Assembly: GCA_031178005.1 (NCBI GenBank)
Contig: JAPSJV010000007.1
Location: forward strand, 1-64,000
DNA length: 64,000 nucleotides
Source: Pseudarthrobacter sp.
Lineage (GTDB): Bacteria; Actinomycetota; Actinomycetes; Actinomycetales; Micrococcaceae
Direction of reading: 5' to 3'
The notes below the pieces were generated by a model. It was not told the origin of the DNA, ran no database searches, and saw only the letters and a program-made list of their open reading frames with translations. Shown in pieces: positions 9,212-16,561 of the stretch. The stretch's first letter is position 1, and each line of letters starts with the position of its first letter. The translations under genes and the position numbers were made by a program.

Positions 9212-9400
9212 TCAGCGGCGGCCAAAGTCGGTGTCAATGTACGAGCCCGGGCGGCTCTTGCTGCCGTGCTGGCAATTGCACCCGCCATCCACCTCAAGGC
9301 GAACGGTCACTGGACTCGCTGATTCCAGGCGGATGCCGACCGGCTCCTGTCCGTTGGTGTTGAGGCGGAGGATCTGGTCCTGGTCGATGTGTGTGGTCAT
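9212..9400 (-). CDS. Small hypothetical protein with CxC motif
   Basis: Product of 62 residues with no recognised family. It starts MTTHIDQDQILRLNTNGQEP, continues into a hydrophobic/valine-rich central segment, and carries GGCNCQHG near residue 40, which could be a metal- or redox-active CxCxH group. AAAGG lies about 8 bases before the ATG. It lies about 100 bases downstream of the BCCT transporter on the same strand. The reading frame continues open upstream of the ATG, so the start is uncertain, and the gene itself could be spurious. Confidence 0.4.
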   Translation of the reverse strand: MTTHIDQDQILRLNTNGQEPVGIRLESASPVTVRLEVDGGCNCQHGSKSRPGSYIDTDFGRR

Positions 9401-9498
9401 GGAAATTGCCTTTGCTGGTGTGTGGGGTTGGGAACGCCCCGGCGGCACCGGTTGCGAAGCCGCGTGCCACCGGGACGGTTGCTGCTTACGTTGGACAG

Positions 9499-11499
9499 CT
9501 AATTGCTGCCCCGGTCCGCATGCCGGACCTCGGGGTTGGGGACGCCGCTGCCAGCGTGGGTGCCGCCGGTGTGGGAGTCCGGGTCCGGGCATGATTCAGC
9601 GCACTCGTGCTTTGTGACGAGGTCGAATTGAACGCCGCCGTGCTGTTCGACACCGGTCCGGATGGCCCGGTCGACCACGGAGGTGGCCAAGCGTCTGTGC
9701 AACGCCAGAGGATCGCGGCGGAGGTCCTTGAGGAGAGCGAAACAGAGCAACAGCATAACGATTACGAATGGCAGGGCAGCCACAATAGTGATGCGTTGAA
9801 GTCCCGACAGTGCCGCGGCGGGTTCATCACCTCCAGCCAGGAGCATGACGGAAGCCACCGCGCCGGTGAGCAGGCCCCAGAAGATGACCAGGTGCCGGGG
9901 TGGGTCGTTGGAGCCGTTGGAGCTCAACGAAGCTATCACGATAGAGGCCGAGTCGGCACTGGTGACGAAGAAGTTCGCAATGAGGACCATGGCCAGCACT
10001 ATGACTGCTGTGACTGCCCAACCCGGCATGCCCAGGTTCTTGATCACATCGAAGAGTGCTCCGTCGAAACTGATGGACGGGGCTCCGTCCACCATGGTAA
10101 CCAGGCCCGGCGTGCCTGCCTTATCGGCCTCGCGCTGGATGTTGAAAGCTGCCCCGCCGAAGATGCTGAACCAGATGACGGTGACGACGCTGGGAACCAG
10201 CAGCACGCCCGTGACGAACTGGCGGATGGTGCGGCCACGGCTGATGCGGGCAATGAACAGTCCTACGAACGGCGTCCAGGAGATCCACCAGGCCCAGTAG
10301 AAGATGGTCCAACCGGACATCCAGGTGCGCAGGGCCTCATCGCCAACGGCCTCCGTGCGGGTCGACATCTCCGCGAGGTCGCGGGTGTAGTCACCGACGG
10401 CCGACGGGATCAGGTTCAGGATGAATAGGGTGGGACCTGCGACGAAGACGATCACGGCCAGGGTGGCGGCCAGGATCATGTTGATGTTCGAGAGCCATTG
10501 GATGCCGCGGCTGATGCCCGAAACGGCGGAGGCGACGAAGCCGCATGTCAGGATTGCGATGATCACCACGAGTACCGGGGTGCCAATTTCTCCAAGCCAT
10601 CCGTTCGAGGTCAGGCCGTTGCCGATCTGCATTGCGCCCAGGCCCAGTGAAGCCGCAGTTCCGAAGAGGGTAGCAAAGATGGCCAGGATGTTGATGAATT
10701 TTCCGATAGGTCCTTCCACCCTCTTGATACCGAAGAGCGAGGTGAAGGCTGCGGAGATGAGCTGCCTGCGGCCCAGGCGGAAGCTTCCATAGGCCATGGC
10801 GATGCCCACAACTGCGTACATCGCCCAAGGGTGCAGGGCCCAGTGGAAGATCGAGGTTGCCATAGCCGTTTGGATGGCCTCAGGGGTCCTTCCGTCCACC
10901 GTCCCCGGGGGTGGGGAGACGAAGTGGTAGAGGGGTTCGGCCACACCGTAGAACATCAGCCCGATGCCCATGCCAGCGGCAAACAGCATCGAAATCCAGG
11001 AGACGGTCCGGAATTCCGGCTTCTCGCCGTCCTTGCCGAGCGGGATGTTGCCGAACTTGCCGAGGGCAAGCCACAGGACAAAGACCACAAAGATCGAAGC
11101 CGTGATCATGAAAAGCCACCCGGTGTACTCCATGACCCAGTTGAGGGCCCCGGTGGAGGTCGCGGCGAGGTTGTCCTTTCCGGCGAACCCCCAAACCACA
11201 AAGGCGACGGCTGCGACGCCGGTGATTCCGAAGGTTACTTTGTCGAGCGTCAGCTTGTTGTTCCGGCGTGCCGAAACGGCCCGCTCGGTTTTGGCGGAAC
11301 GCAGTTCTTCCAGGATCTGCTCGTATTCTTCTGAATCGGCGAGGTCCTCTGCGGCTCCGTTTTCCGCTCCCGGGGCGGCGGGGCCTGTTGGAATCTTTGG
11401 TCCACTTTCGGGCACGTCATCGGAGGAAGTTGCTGCCAATGCATTCTTGGCGGGCAACTCCTCGGGGGTTGAGGGTTTTAAGTCACTGCTTGTAGCCAT
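9499..11499 (-). CDS. BCCT family transporter (betaine/choline/carnitine type)
   Basis: Secondary transporter for quaternary ammonium compounds in the cytoplasmic membrane. The product has 666 residues from the ATG at 11499, which has AAAGGA upstream; the frame is open further back. A hydrophilic cytoplasmic N-terminus of about 85 residues precedes about 12 hydrophobic helices. Family hallmarks are GMGIGLMFYGVAEPLYHF, the Trp-rich substrate/sodium segment (IFYWAWWISWTPFVGLFIAR) and SRGRTIRQFVTGVL. The C-terminus is polar (about 60 residues). The setting among dimethylglycine, sarcosine and Rieske demethylase genes suggests betaine uptake for catabolism. The upstream gene on the same strand is a decayed Rieske ferredoxin. 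Confidence 0.93.
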   Translation of the reverse strand: MATSSDLKPSTPEELPAKNALAATSSDDVPESGPKIPTGPAAPGAENGAAEDLADSEEYEQILEELRSAKTERAVSARRNNKLTLDKVTFGITGVAAVAFVVWGFAGKDNLAATSTGALNWVMEYTGWLFMITASIFVVFVLWLALGKFGNIPLGKDGEKPEFRTVSWISMLFAAGMGIGLMFYGVAEPLYHFVSPPPGTVDGRTPEAIQTAMATSIFHWALHPWAMYAVVGIAMAYGSFRLGRRQLISAAFTSLFGIKRVEGPIGKFINILAIFATLFGTAASLGLGAMQIGNGLTSNGWLGEIGTPVLVVIIAILTCGFVASAVSGISRGIQWLSNINMILAATLAVIVFVAGPTLFILNLIPSAVGDYTRDLAEMSTRTEAVGDEALRTWMSGWTIFYWAWWISWTPFVGLFIARISRGRTIRQFVTGVLLVPSVVTVIWFSIFGGAAFNIQREADKAGTPGLVTMVDGAPSISFDGALFDVIKNLGMPGWAVTAVIVLAMVLIANFFVTSADSASIVIASLSSNGSNDPPRHLVIFWGLLTGAVASVMLLAGGDEPAAALSGLQRITIVAALPFVIVMLLLCFALLKDLRRDPLALHRRLATSVVDRAIRTGVEQHGGVQFDLVTKHECAESCPDPDSHTGGTHAGSGVPNPEVRHADRGSN

Positions 11500-11536
11500 G
11501 AGCGAATCCTTTGCTCGGCGGATCTTGGGCTTGCGG

Positions 11537-11887
11537 TTATACCTGGGCGTGGGTCCGGGGAGGCTTGGGTGATTCCCCGGTTTCAACGACCATGATGTTT
11601 CCGCTGACGGTTGGTACTTGGTGCGCGCCTACCGGCGGTTTGGCCGGAATGCGTCGACGCCATTGATTCGAAGGTTGAACCTGGAGGCGGGAAGCAGACG
11701 CTGAACCCATCAGTCCCGACATAGCCTCGGCCAGTTGGGCATCTTGGTGGGTATGAGTGTCATTGAAGGCAAAGATCGCATCGTCCTCCGTAGGGAAGGC
11801 ACCAATTGGTGGAGCTGTAACGAGCCGTAAGACCTTCCCGGGAGCGAGTTCCTTGACCGGGCAGGCCTTTGGCATTTGGTACCTCAT
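11537..11887 (-). pseudogene. Decayed Rieske-type ferredoxin subunit
   Basis: The minus-strand frame reads KACPVKELAPGKVLRL, then PPIGAFPTEDDAIFAFNDTHTHQD-like text. This matches the N-terminal half of small Rieske ferredoxins of aromatic-ring dioxygenases (family pattern ELAPGE, PPIAVF, CTHQDA). The first cluster ligand Cys is replaced by His (HTH instead of CTH). The second ligand motif CPLH is missing. A shifted frame restores NLR..GVDAF before the reading returns to AKPPVGAHQVPTVSG, so two compensating frameshifts or indels are present. A functional 2Fe-2S cluster is therefore excluded. The remnant lies 37 bases upstream of the BCCT gene, same strand. Recognition is from memory of the family, not a search. 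Confidence 0.7.
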
Positions 11888-12213
11888 CGGAGTCGGGGAT
11901 CGAATTCCTTGGTTGAAGGCCGGAAGCCTCCAATGCGTTCCGCATGGATCAACAGATTTCACGCTAAGCAACAGAGTGCTCCTCGTCACAGTCAATGTCA
12001 AGGTATTTTCAGGGCACTCTTCCGTATTTCTACGCCTCCCGTGCTGGCCTCGGCGATGAGAGTGGCATAAGTCGTTTTGTTGCGTAATATGACTGCAGTT
12101 GCGTAGAGAGAGCTAATGGAGGCCAAGAGGGAGGTCGTCCGCGATCGCCGGCACATCTTTGGCTGATCGTTCGGAAGCGCGCGCCCAGAGCCCTCCTGGC
12201 CCCTGGAGCGGCC
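11888..12213. other. Intergenic region with paired GTTGCGTA repeats
   Basis: No convincing gene. It contains two direct copies of GTTGCGTA (12079-12086 and 12098-12105, 19 bases apart). It also has a minus-strand TTGACA (11996-12001) with a weak CACTCT 17 bases further on. This may be the promoter/operator zone of the decayed ferredoxin-BCCT unit. The adjacent IclR regulator is a natural candidate binder, but that is inference. Confidence 0.35.
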
Positions 12214-13017
12214 CTATCGGCGCTGGTAGCCCATTCTTGTGCTGATGGCCATCCCTGCCTCGCGAAGGCCGTCAATAAGCCCGGGTTGCTCCTCCGGCGA
12301 GAACCGGAAGTTCGGACCGGAGATGCTCACCGCCGCGATGACGGTCCCCAAGTGACTGAAGATGGGAACGGCCACCGCAGTCAGGCCGATTTCGAATTCT
12401 TCGTGGACCACGGCGTAGCCTTGCCGGGTGACGTCCAGCAGCTGCTTCTCGAGTTGCGCACGGTTTGTTACGGTTCGCGGCGTGCGGGCCGGCAGCCCCA
12501 CCCCCTTGAAGATCGTGTCCCTTTCGTTCGTCGGCAGGGCAGCAAGTAGCACCTTGCCGCTGGAAGTGGCGTGCAATGGAGTCAGGCTGCCTACCCAGTC
12601 GTACGTCGCGAGGGTCGAGGGGCCCATCGCCTGATCCACATTGACGGCGAAGTTCGATCGCAGGACAGCCAGGTTTACGGTTTCCTTGTACTGGGCAGCC
12701 AGGCCCTCCAGAACTTCGCTGGCTGCGCGCACAACACTTAAGCGGCCAGGGACGGACGACGCCAGTCGCAGGATTCCAAAACCCAACTGGTATTTTCCGC
12801 GTTCACTGTTCTGGCGGACCAATTCCCGGCCCAGGAGAGAACCTACGAGCCGCGACACGGTGGATTTGTGGACGCCCATCTCTTCTGCGATCTCGCTCAC
12901 GCCTGCATCCCCCTGGCGGGCGATAATTTCCAGAATCTGGAGGGCGCGGTCGACCGATTGAACGCCTCCGCCCTGGGCCTCTGCGTCCGGGGCCTGGCGG
13001 TCGTTGCGTGCGGCCAT
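12214..13017 (-). CDS. IclR family transcriptional regulator
   Basis: DNA-binding regulator of 267 residues. The winged helix-turn-helix is at about residues 20-80 (VDRALQILEIIARQGDAGVS, AEEMGVHKSTVSRLVGSLL). It is followed by the IclR effector-binding domain (GSLTPLHATSSGKVLLAALP, GYAVVHEEFEIGLTAVAVPIF). The effector is usually a small carboxylate and is unknown here. It is transcribed away from moeA, with the BCCT unit downstream on the same strand, and may control the betaine transporter or the formaldehyde genes. Confidence 0.92.
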   Translation of the reverse strand: MAARNDRQAPDAEAQGGGVQSVDRALQILEIIARQGDAGVSEIAEEMGVHKSTVSRLVGSLLGRELVRQNSERGKYQLGFGILRLASSVPGRLSVVRAASEVLEGLAAQYKETVNLAVLRSNFAVNVDQAMGPSTLATYDWVGSLTPLHATSSGKVLLAALPTNERDTIFKGVGLPARTPRTVTNRAQLEKQLLDVTRQGYAVVHEEFEIGLTAVAVPIFSHLGTVIAAVSISGPNFRFSPEEQPGLIDGLREAGMAISTRMGYQRR

Positions 13018-13023
13018 TGTGCC

Positions 13024-14388
13024 TCATGTCATAGTCCATGCAGGATGCTCGGGACTTGAGGTACCCCTTGACCCCGCCCTTGTCATCTTCATCGTAGACC
13101 GACCCTTGCTCGACAGGATTGTTTCGTTGGTCTGCGTCCACGGGAGGGCAAGCACAGGAACCGGCTCCCCGGACTGGATTCCGGCAGGGGAAACGGCCAT
13201 GACGCCGTCGGAGCGAGCCAGTCCTCGCATCATGCCCGGCCCAGTGTGAGAGGCAGGGAAGGCCAACCCCTCGATGAACCTGCAGGGAATCAGGCGAGTA
13301 GAGCCAGGATGCGGATCAACGTCAGATGCAGAGATCACCTCTCCAATGGCGCTCAAGGGCCGGCCCCCAAGGGCCTCCAGGAGGGGCGCGCCGATTGTAA
13401 TGAGGGCCATCATTGCCGCCAAAGGGTTGCCGGGCAGCCCGACGACGAAGCGGCCGTCCGGCAGCTCCGCCAGGACGGCCGGGTGGCCCGGCCGCATTGC
13501 GATGCCATCCACCAGCAGCTGTCCGCCGAGCGCCTTGATGGCTGCACGAAAGTGATCTGTCCCGGAACAGCCGGTTCCCCCGGTGGTTATGGTTACGTCT
13601 GGCATTCGCCCAGGGAAGGCGTCCGGGCCCGCCAGCGCAGCGAGCCATTCGGGGTAGGAATCCCCGATCCGCAGAGGGCCGGCAACTGTACCTCCAAGAA
13701 GGGAAATGACCGCACCCAGCTGTGGACCGAAAATGTCGCGGACGCGGCCTGGTTCCGGAATGCCCGACGTGACCAGTTCGGAACCGGTCAGTACGATTCC
13801 GACAACCGGCTTGGCCTGAACCGGAAGGTCGTCGTATCCAGCCACGGCGGCAAGGGCAATGTGAGCGGGATTCAATGTTGTGCCGGCTCGGATTAGCACT
13901 TCACCCGCTGCAGCTTCTTCGCCGGCAGGACGGATGTGTTGGCTCGTGCCGGGCTCACCTTCCTTTGCATTGTCATTGAGACGCAGGCGGAGGTTGCCAT
14001 CGGCATCTTGGTGGACCTGGCCGCTTTCCTTGCGAAGTATCGACTGGGCGCCGACAGGTACCTGTCCGCCTGTGGCAATGACGCTGGCGTGGCCCGGAAG
14101 CAAAGCAGGTTCATGACCGGCAAGGATCCATGGCGCGTCGCCGTTGACGGCCCATCCGTCCATGGCGGAAGAGTCATAGTGGGGGAGTTTTTGCAATGCA
14201 GTGACGTCGCGGGTCAGGGCGTGGCCGACTGCAAGCGGGAGGGGGACATTCGCGGGGGCAAGCGGGACCGCGCAATTGAATGCGAGTCGGCGGGCTTCGG
14301 GCCAGGCAAGGGAGGGATGTCCGGACGGTCTCCCGGCGGAAGTCAACTCCGAAGTGCTGCCGCTCGTGGCGGCTTCTTGGGCGAGCAA
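13024..14388 (-). CDS. moeA: Molybdopterin molybdenumtransferase (MoeA-like)
   Basis: Inserts molybdate into adenylated molybdopterin to form Moco. The 454-residue product has the MoeA hallmarks: LPHYDSSAMDGWAV near residue 70, ATGGQVPVGA, the MPT-binding TTGGTGCSGTDHF, AMRPGHPAVLA and GLPGNPLAAMMAL. TTG start with AAGGGG upstream. The C-terminal 40 residues after PVLALPW are poorly conserved in look and basic. The family MPT loop is normally GGxSxG; here it reads GGTGCSG, so activity should not be taken for granted. It lies near the molybdoenzyme gene at 16558-18885 and may supply its cofactor. Confidence 0.85.
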   Translation of the reverse strand: MLAQEAATSGSTSELTSAGRPSGHPSLAWPEARRLAFNCAVPLAPANVPLPLAVGHALTRDVTALQKLPHYDSSAMDGWAVNGDAPWILAGHEPALLPGHASVIATGGQVPVGAQSILRKESGQVHQDADGNLRLRLNDNAKEGEPGTSQHIRPAGEEAAAGEVLIRAGTTLNPAHIALAAVAGYDDLPVQAKPVVGIVLTGSELVTSGIPEPGRVRDIFGPQLGAVISLLGGTVAGPLRIGDSYPEWLAALAGPDAFPGRMPDVTITTGGTGCSGTDHFRAAIKALGGQLLVDGIAMRPGHPAVLAELPDGRFVVGLPGNPLAAMMALITIGAPLLEALGGRPLSAIGEVISASDVDPHPGSTRLIPCRFIEGLAFPASHTGPGMMRGLARSDGVMAVSPAGIQSGEPVPVLALPWTQTNETILSSKGRSTMKMTRAGSRGTSSPEHPAWTMT

Positions 14389-14490
14389 CGGTGCCCCTTT
14401 TCTGAAGGTAGTAATGCAGGAAACATGCAGGGCCAGTAAGAGTCACCATGCGGCGCAACCCTTACCGGCCCCGACGCCGTTATCCGGGTG

Positions 14491-15708
14491 CTATGCCTTG
14501 ACGTAGCCGTTCGGGTTCAGGACGAACTTTGTTGCCGAACCTGCATCGAATTCGGCGTAACCGCGCGGTGCGTCCTCAAGCGGGATCGCTGTGGCGTTCA
14601 CGGCCTTGGCAATCTGGACCTTGTCATGCAGGATGGCCATCATCAACTGGCGGTTGTACGACATGACAGGGCATTGGCCAGTGGTGAAGGACAAGGACTT
14701 TGCCCACCCGGTGCCCAAAGACAGGGACAGGGAGCCGTGCTTGGCGGCGTCGTCAATTCCACCTGGGTCTCCGGTGACGTAAAGGCCGGGGATGCCAAGG
14801 GCTCCGCCTGCGGCGGTGATGTCCATGAGGGAGTTCAACACTGTAGCCGGGGCTTCGTGCGAGGCATCCTTGCCGTGTCCTCGGGCCTCGAACCCTACCG
14901 CGTCAACGCCGCAATCCACTTCGGGTACTCCAAGGATCTGTTCGATCTGGTCCTTCGGATCCCCGTTGGAAACGTTCACTGTTTCGCAGCCGAAGGAGCG
15001 GGCCTGTGCCAGCCGGTCCTCGTTCATGTCACCGACGATCACGACGGCGGCACCAAGCAGTTGTGCGCCAACTGCTGCCGCAAGGCCGACCGGTCCTGCG
15101 CCGGCAATGTAAACGGTGGATCCGACGCCGACTCCGGCGGTGACGGCGCCGTGGAACCCGGTGGGGAAGATATCGGAGAGCATGGTCAGGTCCATGATCT
15201 TTTCCAAGGCCTGGTCGCGGTCCGGGAACCTAAGCAGGTTCCAGTCTGCGTAGGGGACCAGCACGTATTCTGCCTGGCCGCCCACCCAGCCACCCATGTC
15301 CACATAGCCGTAGGCGCTGCCCGGACGGTCCGGGTTGACGTTCAGGCAGATTCCTGTTTTGCGCTCCTTGCAGTTCCGGCAGCGGCCACAGGAGATGTTG
15401 AAGGGTACGGAGACGATGTCTCCTACCTTGATGAACTCAACGTCAGGCCCGACTTCCACCACTTCGCCCGTGATTTCATGGCCCAGGACGAGGTCCTTTG
15501 GAGCGGTGGTGCGGCCGCGCACCATGTGCTGGTCGGAGCCGCAGATGTTGGTTGTCACCGTCCGCAGGATTGCACCGTGGGGTACTTTCCGGCCTACGTT
15601 GGCCGGGTTGACGCCAGGCCCGTCCTTGAGTTCGAACGTCGGGTAATCGGTATTGATGATTTCGACGACACCGGGTTCCTTGTAGGCGACTGCTCTGTTT
15701 CCTGACAT
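14491..15708 (-). CDS. fdhA: Glutathione-independent formaldehyde dehydrogenase
   Basis: Zinc- and NAD-dependent medium-chain dehydrogenase that oxidises formaldehyde to formate without glutathione. The product has 405 residues from the ATG at 15708, which has AAAGGAGC upstream. Catalytic zinc region TTNICGSDQHMVRGRT and LGHEITGEVVEVG; structural zinc CGRCRNCKERKTGIC; NAD fold YIAGAGPVGLAAAVGAQLLG; and the family-specific GYVDMGGWVGGQAEYV and DAVGFEARGHG. A role in detoxifying formaldehyde from betaine/sarcosine demethylation is inferred from the neighbours. The start is preceded by a roughly 180-base leader with operator palindromes at its far end. Confidence 0.93.
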   Translation of the reverse strand: MSGNRAVAYKEPGVVEIINTDYPTFELKDGPGVNPANVGRKVPHGAILRTVTTNICGSDQHMVRGRTTAPKDLVLGHEITGEVVEVGPDVEFIKVGDIVSVPFNISCGRCRNCKERKTGICLNVNPDRPGSAYGYVDMGGWVGGQAEYVLVPYADWNLLRFPDRDQALEKIMDLTMLSDIFPTGFHGAVTAGVGVGSTVYIAGAGPVGLAAAVGAQLLGAAVVIVGDMNEDRLAQARSFGCETVNVSNGDPKDQIEQILGVPEVDCGVDAVGFEARGHGKDASHEAPATVLNSLMDITAAGGALGIPGLYVTGDPGGIDDAAKHGSLSLSLGTGWAKSLSFTTGQCPVMSYNRQLMMAILHDKVQIAKAVNATAIPLEDAPRGYAEFDAGSATKFVLNPNGYVKA

Positions 15709-15887
15709 GGATGCTCCTTTGGATACGGGGATGGTCCAGGGATTGGATACCAGGCCTGCCATGCCGGCTTGCCTGGCCCTGGTCCGGCAAATCGCCGGCA
15801 CTGCCCCGTTGCCCGAAAGCGGTGCTTCGATGAGGAAACCTCCCCAGGTGTCAGGCCACCGAAGCACCATTCACGGGAACGGCGCAG

Positions 15888-15922
15888 CTGATATTTTTAT
15901 ATCGTCGCTAACGATATATCAG
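15888..15922. promoter_or_regulatory. Paired operator palindromes upstream of fdhA
   Basis: ACGATATATCAG (15911-15922) and an inverted partial copy beginning CTGATATT (15888) flank a TATAAA-like -10 on the minus strand. The core matches the palindrome found near gntR, purU and glyA. The location, about 180-215 bases upstream of the fdhA ATG, fits a promoter-proximal operator. Confidence 0.55.
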
Positions 15923-15961
15923 TCATCCTAGGGCAGCCAGGTGGGCATGTCCAGAGGTTTC

Positions 15962-16561
15962 CTAGCGTCCGTGGATGAGGCTGAGCGCCTCGGCCCGGGC
16001 CGCAGGCAGACGCAGTTCACCCCGGACCGCAGAGGTGATCGTCCTTGCGCCCGGTTTGCGGACTCCCCGCATGGACATGCACAGATGTTCGCATTCGACC
16101 ACCACGATCGCCCCCAGCGGCCGCAGTGACGTCACCAGTGAATCCACTATCTGGGTGGTCAGCCTCTCCTGCACTTGCGGTCGACGCGCAAAGACGTCCA
16201 CCAGCCGTGCCAGCTTGCTGAGCCCTGTCACGACCCCCTCGTCCGAAGGGATATAGCCTACGTGTGCCACGCCATGGAACGGCACCAGATGATGTTCGCA
16301 GGTGGAATAGAACGGGATGTCTTTGACGATGACCAGTTCTCCGTGCCCGATATCGAAGGTCCTGTCCAGGACTGCGACGGGATCCTCATGCAACCCGCCA
16401 AACGTTTCTGCGGCAGCACGGGCGACGCGGCCCGGCGTGTCCACAAGTCCGGGCCTTTCCGGGTCCTCTCCGATAGCCAGAAGGTACTCCCGGACAGCCC
16501 GTTCCACCCTTGGCCCGTCCACGCCCTTGCCAGCGGTTGTGTTTGTCAGGGCAGTCCTCAT
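15962..16561 (-). CDS. folE: GTP cyclohydrolase I
   Basis: Converts GTP to dihydroneopterin triphosphate, the first step of folate synthesis. The 199-residue product has the family motifs [41 protein letters not shown] (zinc Cys and His, in two parts), [26 protein letters not shown] (in parts), and [15 protein letters not shown] with the second zinc Cys. The start overlaps the fdhF-like stop as ATGA, so it is part of the metF-like/fdhF-like/folE operon. This suggests extra folate supply for methylene-THF-generating demethylases. A second housekeeping folE elsewhere in the genome is possible. Confidence 0.95.
   Translation of the reverse strand: MRTALTNTTAGKGVDGPRVERAVREYLLAIGEDPERPGLVDTPGRVARAAAETFGGLHEDPVAVLDRTFDIGHGELVIVKDIPFYSTCEHHLVPFHGVAHVGYIPSDEGVVTGLSKLARLVDVFARRPQVQERLTTQIVDSLVTSLRPLGAIVVVECEHLCMSMRGVRKPGARTITSAVRGELRLPAARAEALSLIHGR

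Noticed and set aside
11757..12059. Plus-strand open frame opposite the ferredoxin remnant
   Set aside because: No motif or conserved look; the minus-strand Rieske-like pattern explains the region better.
14488..15705. Plus-strand open frame of 405 codons opposite fdhA
   Set aside because: Lies exactly on fdhA, whose motifs and ribosome site are clear; the plus-strand text has no motif.
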